A DNA stretch of 64,000 bases, taken from NCBI RefSeq assembly GCF_025370935.1, contig NC_133481.1:12680646-12744645 (forward strand), in the 5' to 3' direction. Numbering within the stretch: the stretch's first letter is position 1; each line of letters opens with the position of its first letter. Positions 55,342 through 64,000 of the stretch are shown in pieces. The notes under the pieces were generated by a model. The model was not told where the DNA came from. It worked only from the letters and a program-made list of their open reading frames with translations, and did no database searches. The stretch is from Choristoneura fumiferana (taxonomy: Eukaryota > Arthropoda > Insecta > Lepidoptera > Tortricidae). Both the position numbers and the translations under genes were made by a program.

Positions 55342-55700
55342 TGTTAACGCCACAAGGTCCCAAGAAATAATACCACTGTCTTCTGAATCACTTCACTTTA
55401 ATACTGCTAAATTAAGAAGATACAGTACTGTGGATTACTAGGATTATGAGGATAAAAAACGTAGACCTTCGTCGGTCATGCCATGAAAACAAGAAAAATC
55501 TTAAAAGCGTGATGTAGGATGGTGACTGCACTTGATAGTGACATCTCACGGGTGGAAATTAAACTAAAAATATATAAAATATGTGCAACTAGCACCATCT
55601 ATAAAGAGGTTGTAAAACAGAACTACAAAATTAGTACATCTCACACCATCTGTTAAGAAATTAGTAACTAAATATGATATGTATGTAAAACGGTTAAACA
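55342..55700 (-). repeat. 5' LTR of the short BEL/Pao element (359 bp)
   Basis: TGTTAACGCCACAAGGTCC to AAAACGGTTAAACA on the plus strand, 8 bp longer than its partner at 51240-51590. As the upstream LTR on the element strand it would carry the promoter; no core motif is assigned. Confidence 0.9.
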
Positions 55701-55719
55701 CCAGAATAATTCAACTAAT

Positions 55720-56031
55720 GCTGCCTGTACACTGAAGCGGAGCGAGGCAGCGGAGCAGAGCGAGGGGGTTATGCGGAGCGGAGTTGCAAAGGTGTGGAGC
55801 GAGATAGCGGAGCTGAGGGAGAAAGTAATGCAGAGCGGAATTGCAGACAGTTTTTCTATTTGCAAAGTTTCCCCGCTCTTGCTTGTGTCTCCGCTCCTCT
55901 TCGTCGCTCCGGTTTCAGTTTTGTATCAATTTATAAGATAGACGAGCGGAGATTTTATGCAATTCTATTAGTGGATTTTATTTCTCACTCTCCGCTCCGC
56001 TGCCTCACTCCGCTCCAATAGACAGACAGCC
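55720..56031. repeat. MITE with GGAGCGGAGC-rich terminal inverted repeats (312 bp)
   Basis: The left GCTGCCTGTACACTGAAGCG then GAGCGAGGCAGCGGAGC mirrors the right CTCCGCTCCGCTGCCTCACT then CCAATAGACAGACAGCC. Subterminal GGAGCGGAGC/GCTCCGCTCC motifs repeat several times. It begins 16 bp from the BEL/Pao target duplication. Confidence 0.65.
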
Positions 56032-56367
56032 TTACACGCAACAAAAATAGGAAATCGGATCGGACGAACAACACAAAATTTTAAACTTGAAGCGCATACA
56101 GTTTTGAAACGAGCCAGAATTTAATTCGAAACGTCACAAATGAACCTTTGTGAAACTTCGATGGCGTAATATAATAAAGTGTTTGAAACACGCGTGAGCA
56201 TCGCGATCGCGAACAAACCGACGTGCTTTGTGATTGCGCAAATTGCGAGTAATTTAATGAACATTGTAGGTACTTAATGAGTTGAAACATTCTGTCAATA
56301 CTTACAGTACAGTACAGAAATAGCCCATCTAATAATCTTCTATATAACTATTACAGCACCCAGGACT

Positions 56368-57030
56368 TTTTAACCGACTTCAAAAAAGGAGGAGGTTCTA
56401 ATGTTTCAATGTTTGTATTTTTTTATGTATGTTCACCGATTACTCAGTCAATTGAATACCGATTTTCAAAATTATTTTTTTATTCGAAATGTACTCTGAA
56501 ATGGTACCATTGTCTCCAAGTCAAGATCTGATGATGGGATGCTAGGGAAATCGAGGGCAAACCTCGAATTTTATAGGCACACCTATGGCGATTTTGGTAT
56601 TTTTAGCATTAAAATAAGCATTTACATTCAGAAGGTATCATTTGGTAAGCTGGACCGGATGAAGAAGACCGTAGATGGCCAATGGAACTCGTTAAAGCTA
56701 AGTAATGCTCGCGCATCTATAAACGATTATGATTAATAAACATAGAATATAAGCGACTAAGAAGAAGCTTTAAGTTAATGATTCTTTCGAACTGATCTGA
56801 TGCTGAAGCCGGAATGTAGGCAACGGAACTCTATTATAAAACAGCGTAACTAAGCCGTGTTTGGGCTGTGAGATGTACTTTGGCTACGAATAACTAAAAA
56901 GAAATAAATAAAGAAAAATTTTAACAAAAAAGTAAAACCGACTCGGGTCGAGCTGAGTCACCGACTTCGAGCTAGTAGGTAAAAAAAAATACTTTCAAGG
57001 GTTTTGTAGTCGGTTCCATTTTTTGTTACT
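56368..57030 (+). repeat. Dispersed repeat (TTAACCGACTTCAAAAAAGG type)
   Basis: Opens with TTTAACCGACTTCAAAAAAG, continues with GGAGGAGGTTCTAATGTTTC, and closes near TTTTGTAGTCGGTTCCATTT, whose GTCGGTT is the inverse of the opening AACCGAC. Related openings appear near 48470 and 62198. Non-coding. Confidence 0.5.
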
Positions 57031-58669
57031 TTTAACGTAAACAAAACGAGTAATAATTACCTCGAGGTTTCAGCCACTTTGCAGTGGCCGTGGTCACAAG
57101 TAGACCGAAGAGTAAGATATCACGTTTGCTTAACAGCACGAGTCTTTCGAACTATCCGCACTTGGTTATAATTTGTACCGGCACCCGTATCTCGAACTGT
57201 CCACACTTGGTCGCGATTTTTTATCGTCTTCTATAAAAATCTTCAACGTATAGCTTGAGTACGATTTTATCGATTTCATTCATCTTTTTTTACATGACTG
57301 TTATGGCCGTTGCTAACCTATCTCACTAGAAAACATTGCAGTGCTTTATATTAAGACTATTCTACATAAGTATTTTAAACAGAGGTACAAAGCATACGTC
57401 ATAAAAGGGTGACTCTTAAGCGGAGAACAAAAATTATAGTTTCTAACGCAGCGTTTCTAAGCAAATTCAAGGCATCAGCTCTTAAACCAAACAATTAAGC
57501 TGTAATTAATTAATGTCAGTTAATTTTAATTAGTAAAAATGACCTTCTTCATGACAAGTTCTGAAGATTAATGTACTCGAATTTGCTATTGTAAATGTAA
57601 CGATTTAACATTTCCATCCAGCAAATACAAATACAAGATATGACCGTCCAACGGTTCAACGTAACTACGAGAACTAAGAGAGTAGAGTAACTACGAGATT
57701 AATTAATACTTAATTCATTAATTATAACAAAACCATTTACAAATTGCATAATCTTATGCAAGTAATTTATAAGTGCAGTAAAAATAAAAAATAAACTAAA
57801 CAAAACAGTTGTAATGTAAAGAAATTAAAGAACAACACGTGCGATGACGTATATAAAACCCATTTACAAAGAAAACATTATTGATACAGGGCACGTAAGC
57901 GGTACTACATTTGCATTCCATTTATCAAAATTTACTGTTCTTAGGTTTAGTTCTGTACTCGTGACAATAATAAATATCAGATATAAAAGCCAGAAACTAA
58001 TATCGGAGTAACACATGTTACCGTGTTGAACTTACACATGCTACTTTATTTAGACGAGCTCGAATAAATAGGTGTAGATGAAATCTTATTATGAAGTAAG
58101 TTACTGTGTTGGAAGATCTTATTTGAATTAAACTTATTAGTTTTTAAATAACTGTGCTTTATTTTGTTGTAGACAAGATTAGTTTCCACTGAGGTTTGTT
58201 TTGCTTTACCCATAAAGAAGGATAACAATCTAAATAATATCATATAAATATGTATGGATATAAGACCGTTTGCTAGGTACTCTTTTGTATAAAAACTATA
58301 TTATTATGACTATGAACTTACACAGAAAAAAAATATTCCAGAAAATTGCATAAAGCCATGCAAAGTACAGAAATTCTTTGTTGACGAAATCGCTATCATC
58401 AGCTAGTCAATTAATTATTGATTCAATAGCCTTAATACATTTCTTTTATTGACAATTACAATAAATCATAAATTATACGAAACATGTACCTAATAATGTA
58501 CATTCAACCAAACAATACCTACCTACATTAAAACAAAAATATTTGTCCAGACAATTCAGACAGACAGATTTCGTAAGACACACAATTTAAAGGGATAATA
58601 TTAAAGGGACTATTGAATAACTTAGTTAGTTAAACAAAGATACTCTAATTTCTAAATTTGATGCTGCAT
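57031..58669. other. Non-coding AT-rich stretch
   Basis: No gene or delimitable repeat. 59316-59800, 60119-60801 and 60849-63675 are similar. 62198-62240 carries the AACAGACTTCAAAAAAAAAG opening of a dispersed repeat, and 62130-62160 a TACAGGGTGT-type MITE end. Confidence 0.4.
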
Positions 58670-59315
58670 GTTTTTGTATTGTATTGTAACTCTTTATTGT
58701 ACATAAAACATATGAAAATTACAGTTAACAAGAGAAAGATATGTATAAAGGTGAACTTATCCCTTGAAAGGATCTCTTCCAGCTAACCTTTGCCCGATCG
58801 AAAGGACAACAGAAACAAGAGAAGACACTACAATGGAAAGATAAAAGGACCGAAAATTTTAAATTTTCTTAAACAATACACCAAAAATAAATAAATAAAC
58901 ACCTACACATACATATATGGGTACACACTAATACAAAACAATAAATAAACTAATATATCAATAGACTACATATAAACTACATGTAAATAAACATACCTAC
59001 ACAGAGAACACAACATCTATTTCAAAAAGAACTATCAAGCCAGTACGCCCTTAAGCGACTCCGCAGGGTGGCAACCGTCTGCGCCCGCCTGATGTCACTC
59101 GGCAACCGGTTCCACAGACTGACAGCGTGCAAGGAGAAGGATTTGGAGTACTTAGGATTTAGATTTAGTGACAGGGATAGCGAGAGAAAGATTAGCACTC
59201 GACCGCAACCGGTTCTCGGACCCAGCGGCCAAGTAATTAAATCTTTCTGAAAGATAGGATGGGGACTGAAGTTTGTTGAGGGTTGTTTTATGCCATTATT
59301 TATTTCCTTAAACAA
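58670..59315 (-). mobile_element. LINE (Jockey/CR1-like) 3' end with RT C-terminus
   Basis: On the minus strand the last 97 codons (59315-59022) end with SKSFSLHAVSLWNRLPSDIR then RAQTVATLRSRLRAYWLDSSF and a stop. The SLWNxLPxxIRxAxTVxxFxxRL pattern is the C-terminal signature of many arthropod non-LTR reverse transcriptases. The 3' UTR (59021-58680) ends with GTACAATAAAGAGTTACAAT and TACAATACAA. Strongly 5'-truncated. The same tail type occurs at 3570, 22535 and 32150. Confidence 0.65.
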
Positions 59316-59800
59316 TCTACCTACTAAGTAGATTTTCGCGATAATGCATACAAACTAGATCATTCCCCTTTGTTCACAAAGCCAGTGCACTGTCTATGTA
59401 TTTAAGCGCATATTGGAACAGCTAGCTTTGTTAGTCGCTCGTGGTCTTTGTTTTATATCGACGAGATAGGCCGTGTTATCAAACACATGGTCGTGTTAGA
59501 TAGACTGAATTTTGGAATCCTGTTTCAAATGGCGTAGGTACTTTTGTGTTTACATTTACATATTTTCTTTTGTGACTTATTAGATAGGTATATAATACAA
59601 TACGAAACTAACTGTTTAATGTTGAACACCTCCATTTTGGTACACTGAGAATAAGAACATAAAAAGATAGATTAGGTTCGCTATGAGTCTATGAATTATC
59701 GCTTGAAAGGAATATGCCAGACTACTATAGCTATTTACATTGTACAATCATTGAGTTAGACAAAAAAAAATAAGTATTTTTATCCTGCCTTATTTTTTGC

Positions 59801-60118
59801 CTTGCTCTAGATATTTAGGCATGAAAAAATAGATTCTCGTTTTTAAATGAACGACAGCTGCAGACTTCCTTGCTCTAGATATTTTGGCATGAAAAAATAG
59901 ATTCTCGTTTTTAAATGAACGACAGCTGCAGACTTCCTTGCTCTAGATATTTTGGCATGAAAAAATAGATTCCGACAGCTGCAGACTTCCTTGCTCTAGA
60001 TATTTTGGCATGAAAAAATAGATTCTCGTTTTTAAATGAACGACAGCTGCAGACTTCCTTGCTCTAGATATTTTGGCATGAAAAAATAGATTCTCGGTTT
60101 GCAATGAGCGACAGTAGT
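59801..60118 (+). repeat. 68-bp tandem array, five units
   Basis: Units start with CTTGCTCTAGATATTTTGGC at 59801, 59869, 59937, 59990 and 60058. Units 1, 2 and 4 are 68 bp; unit 3 is 53 bp through loss of 15 bp; unit 5 is partial and diverged. Each full unit contains TCTAGA and ACAGCTGCAGAC (an E-box-type CAGCTG). Units 2-4 are nearly identical. The 80-codon minus-strand frame across it is a by-product. Confidence 0.9.
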
Positions 60119-60801
60119 TGAAAAAAATAACACACACATTTACTCTTGTTTCTGCTACAGTTAGAGATAACTTTGAACTGGCCAAGCTCGGTTAGTTGAT
60201 CTAAAAGGATTGAGTGGACAGGATTTCCCTTTGATGGCTGTTTACAGGTTTTATACTACACGATCCACTCGCTACCCACTACGCTATATAATAGGTATAG
60301 AACGCCTGGAAAAACTTTACGTTTTTGACGTGAAACGTCTTTAAAATCATACGGGTACACCTACTAGGTCAAAAAATCGAACCGTAACGAAAAGGTCTAT
60401 ATCGTCTTACCTTAATAATAACAAAACTATAAGTCATAGCAATGTGAATCTAAAGTCATTATTTTGCGTAGTTATAAACGAATTGACATCTCATCTGGGT
60501 AAGTAGTACGAGATATAAGAACTTAGTATATAATATTCATAATGTATACGCTCACTTTATACAAACTCGTTTAGTATAATGTTCACTGGATATAATGAAC
60601 GAAAAGTAAAATATTTTAAAATATCTAATTTTGTAAGTTATAACGTTGTTTATTTAAAATATCAATTGATATAACGATCAAAGCTTATAATGTTCATAAT
60701 AACTAAGGTTTAAAAATTATAATTCATTAAAAACTTTGATGCAAGTAAACAATCAAGCAAGCCATTCATTTTTTTCCTTCTGTTAAAAAAACCTAACATC
60801 A

Positions 60802-60848
60802 AAGGCTAAGGCGGGAGCTATGCTACGCTTCGGTCCCGCCTTAGCCTT
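60802..60848. repeat. Perfect 15-bp stem, 17-nt loop hairpin
   Basis: AAGGCTAAGGCGGGA (60802-60816) and TCCCGCCTTAGCCTT (60834-60848). It stands out as a GC-rich hairpin in AT-rich DNA and may be the end of a transposon. No gene or T-run placement supports a terminator. Confidence 0.6.
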
Positions 60849-63675
60849 CTGAACCTAACCTATCCAAGTCGCTTCTGCATCTCGCTTCTGCGTTTTTTTT
60901 TTTTCATTTTTAACTAAAAAATATTTTGTCACTAAATTACTTTAATGCTAACGTAGGTATAAAAATAATTGTCATAACATAAAATTATACCTACCATTGA
61001 CCATTTTTTGATGACAATATTAAATAAAAATTATGTTCAATGTGATAGCATGAAATTTGAAATCAAGAAATTTTACAAGCACATCTAGATATGTATAGCG
61101 ATTTTGGAATTTTCAACACCAAGTCAAGTTCTACAATATATAAATATCTACAAAAAACTTCGCAATACCTATGTCCAACTATTGTAGTTACGAGTATGCA
61201 CTTTAACTACTTTTTACGTTTCAAAAGTTCCAAATGCCGATCAAAATTAGACTAATTTTGTATTAAGCCTTATCCAAAGAAATCATTTCATATTTAAGAC
61301 TGTTTCAATACCTGTAGATTACTTTTTGAATTATTCAAAGCGGACATTCCATTCAAAGGATATTACTAATTTAAAAACATCAATCTGGTCAAAAAATGGA
61401 TGAGATACAATTTACTCTACGACAATGCGCCCCGGATTTTCGCGGGTATAGTTTTTGGGAAAAGGAGTTGAAAAATGTTATTGATGGAAAATGTATTTTA
61501 AAATTTATAGATACCTACCCGTATTATCAATTGTATTAGGTAACTGTAATAACAGTACTACACAGTAAGGACCCACAATACAAAAATCATGGTGAACATA
61601 GTCGTTAGATTTTAAATAATGGTATTTTATTGGCTGGTAAGATGACAGAACGAGACAAATGGCATCCATAAAAGGTACCTAGTAAGTGCACTATTGTTTC
61701 CACTGTTACTATTTAATTTCCTCTCAGTCGAAGTGAAAAGCAGAGTGTATAACTTAGTGTTAATGAGTTTTTTCCTAAAAATAGTAGATTGTACAACAAG
61801 AGCATTACCTATTTTTCCCTTGACGTGTCTATCCACCCTCGCCATATTGGCTCGGGTTGTGATGTTGGAGGAGAACGGGGTGAACAGAAACACACGATGG
61901 TTGGGTTAACTCTGTTTAATAATCCAGTTGTATGAGTATATATAGGTATAACATATTAGTCATAATTATGGGTGGTCTTCACGTGGTTGGTGTCGAATGA
62001 CAATCTCAGGATATATCCCTTATATGGTAGACATTCCTCCGTATATGGTATGGTGTCCTATTATTAATCTGATATTTGAATATGATACTTTATTTCAATT
62101 TTATGTCATATACCTACTTACTCTATACACTACAGGGTGTCTATAAGAAAGTCTCGGATAAAATGGCTCGATTTATGCTCTTGCTGTCAATCTATTTTTA
62201 ACAGACTTCAAAAAAAAAGAGGGGGTTATCAAGTTGTTTGTATTATTTTTTATGAAAAAACTCATCAACAGTAAGTTTTTGAAAAGAAAATATTATTATA
62301 TCGTACTTATATTAAGGTTTTGCTAAAAAATAATTTGTTTTTGACACAAGTTTTCTTATAACCTCCTGAGGCCCGACGTTAAATTTCTATTTTCATAATT
62401 TAAACCGAACACCAATCATGTGAAGTTCAATTTGTTTTATGTTCTCAAGTGAGGATGGGACGGGGGGATCCAGGAGGAACTACTTACAATTAATGATGTA
62501 GATCAGATTTTGAGCCATTGAAAATCAGCAATATCTGAAATATTTCCGTCGATAAGTTCTCTTTTTCTCCTGTTTGTAAACTGAGCAGATTCAAAAGGGC
62601 ACCGTCCATTATTATGTATGAAGATTTTTATTGTTATCGACGAGGGCGACATCTGGCGTCACGCGCCGCCCAGCTGCGTAGCGAACTCTTTGCAAAACCA
62701 TACGCGGACGTGTTCTATTGCCTCCCACATTTTATGCCCGATATTGAAGGGATGCAGAAATGTGATAGTGGATATCTAGGACGGATGAGAAAGTCACAGT
62801 TTGTACAAAATAAAACTTAGTGCTTAGTTAGTAAACATAATACATATATTTTTTTATTTCAACATGGTTATATTTTTATAAGAAACGGTAAATTCTTTAA
62901 ACATTTTTTTCTCGATTTCGGTGGGCAATTTTTTTTTACTTTTGGTAAAAATTATCACTATTTCAGATACTCCTTGGCATTAGGGTTTTAATGATACAAG
63001 AAGCACCCTTTAAATTTAATAACTAAGTAGCTATGCGACATTGAAATAAAAGGCGCCACCGAAATTACAATAGTGGTGTATTTGTAAAAACCAAGTAAAA
63101 TATCTTATAAAGCGATGCTTATAAACTTTCACATTTAGGTACCTAATGTAATAGATAATTAAGATTTTTGTTTAAGTATAATTGTTTTTTTTTATATTAT
63201 TTTGTACTTTTCTTTCATGATACTACTAAACCAGCTCTATCAAACTCTACTTTTACTGCATGGTGTTATGATTACGAAGAACTAAGCTGAAAACGTTAAA
63301 ATATGTGTGTTATTTAGTTGTGGTCTACGTTATTACGTTAATAAGTGAAAATGACGTAAAGGTCTTAATTAGGTATAACCTAGTAATAAAAAGGTTTTGG
63401 CAGCATGAGGTAACGTTAACGAGTAAAAATTATGCGTAAATAGTTAAAATGAAGCATTACTTTTTCCAAGAAATTTAAAGTACCAGAATTCAATTTGCAC
63501 CACCTGGACAACTACTAAATAGTTTCTATATAAAAAGTAACCTTACTAAGTAACTGACTGACACAACGTAAGGTCTAAATTACTCTGGCTACAGCCTTGA
63601 GATTAGGCAGACATATTCCTTGCGAGTCATAGAATTGCACACAAGGGATTTTCCAAAATCCTTACAGGATAGAAA

Positions 63676-63885
63676 ATTAACCAATTTTTAACCCGCGACA
63701 CAAAAAGAGGGGTGTTATAAGTTTGACCGCTATGTGTGTGTGTGTGTGTCTGTGGCACACTAGCTCTTAAACGATTTCTAGCGATGGTTCTTAGAATGTT
63801 TCATCAAAATCGGTTTAGCCGTTTTTGACATATTGAGCTTTGAAGTGACAAAGTCGAAGGTTTTCCAAGTTTTTGTTGGTTAGGT
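63676..63885 (-). repeat. Dispersed repeat family B, copy 3
   Basis: Reverse orientation of 1428-1690: TTAACCCGCGACACAAAAAG at one end, then AGGGGTGTTATAAGTTTGAC, a (TG)n run, and ATCGGTTTAGCCGTTTTTGA. Confidence 0.65.
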
Positions 63886-64000
63886 AATATTTATTGTTCC
63901 TGTTAAAGGCCATACTCTGTGTAATATACATTACAGCATATATTATGTATTCTTGCTTCTTTTGATAACAAAGTGAAACTTTTTTGCACTACAGCTCTTC

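Larger units (their letters stand above)
51240..55700 (-). mobile_element. Non-autonomous BEL/Pao retrotransposon carrying an intact Gag-protease ORF
   Basis: A 4,461-bp element on the minus strand: 5' LTR 55342-55700, PBS for tRNA-Tyr, leader of about 400 bp, one 1009-codon ORF, PPT, 3' LTR 51240-51590. The 4-bp direct repeat CCAG (51236-51239 and 55701-55704) marks the insertion. A full BEL/Pao element is normally 6-7 kb, and here RT, RNase H and integrase cores are missing. Its LTRs differ by about two substitutions and four small indels. I infer mobilisation in trans by a full-length relative. Confidence 0.85.

Noticed and set aside
59801..60118. Direct repeats considered as CRISPR array
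   Set aside because: Units are contiguous 68-bp tandem copies without variable spacers, in a eukaryotic genome.
59943..60185. 80-codon minus-strand frame across the tandem array
   Set aside because: Open only because the monomer lacks stops in that frame; unit 3 changes frame relationships and no family match is apparent.
61393..61445. NLLYDNAP-like text reminiscent of mariner transposase
   Set aside because: Only a few residues match, no catalytic D or flanking transposase sequence is present, and the frame is short.
62614..62820. 68-codon plus-strand open frame
   Set aside because: No recognisable motif, no neighbouring exon or repeat support; likely chance.

Overview
The window looks like an AT-rich, repeat-dense stretch of a lepidopteran (moth or butterfly) nuclear genome. 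The evidence is the repeat content: 5'-truncated RTE-type LINE ends with (GAT)n tails, a tRNA-derived SINE whose 3' tail matches that RTE tail, LINE 3' ends with AATAAA-type tails, many short elements with terminal inverted repeats (MITEs), a Ty3/Gypsy element of the CsRn1/Kabuki type, and two BEL/Pao elements. I recognise no host protein-coding exon, tRNA gene, rRNA gene or CRISPR array. A run of exactly 100 N (41778-41877) marks an assembly gap.

Layout. 1-36122: AT-rich non-coding DNA with scattered SINEs, LINE ends, MITEs, foldbacks and microsatellites. 36123-41111: a minus-strand Ty3/Gypsy element with two near-identical LTRs and a 4-bp target duplication (ATCT), inserted inside an older dispersed repeat (35806-36122 and 41112-41438). 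Its gag-pol carries about eight frameshifts. 41878 to about 46585: a plus-strand BEL/Pao element whose 5' part is lost in the gap. It has zinc knuckle, protease, YMDD reverse transcriptase, RNase H, integrase, PPT and the start of a 3' LTR, but many frameshifts and odd GC-rich islands. 50928-55704: an RTE fragment with an 11-bp target duplication, then 7 bp away a 4.46-kb minus-strand BEL/Pao derivative with two LTRs, a tRNA-Tyr primer-binding site, a PPT and a 4-bp target duplication. 55705-64000: MITEs, LINE 3' ends, a 68-bp tandem array and more non-coding DNA.

The most interesting object is the 51240-55700 element. It keeps one uninterrupted 1009-codon frame encoding Gag (with three zinc knuckles) and protease. 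The catalytic reverse transcriptase, RNase H and integrase cores are missing, apparently through several successive in-frame deletions, yet the C-terminal integrase tail is still in frame. With near-identical LTRs and intact cis signals it resembles a coding but non-autonomous Gag-protease retrotransposon, comparable in concept to plant TR-GAG elements. Beside it, the two neighbouring elements with full sets of pol domains are broken many times.

Other points of interest are a 111/112-bp near-perfect palindrome (34320-34572), a hairpin of precursor-miRNA size (29508-29609), the 68-bp tandem array (59801-60118), a LINE-type 3' tail inside both Gypsy LTRs, and several nested insertions that can be ordered from their target duplications.
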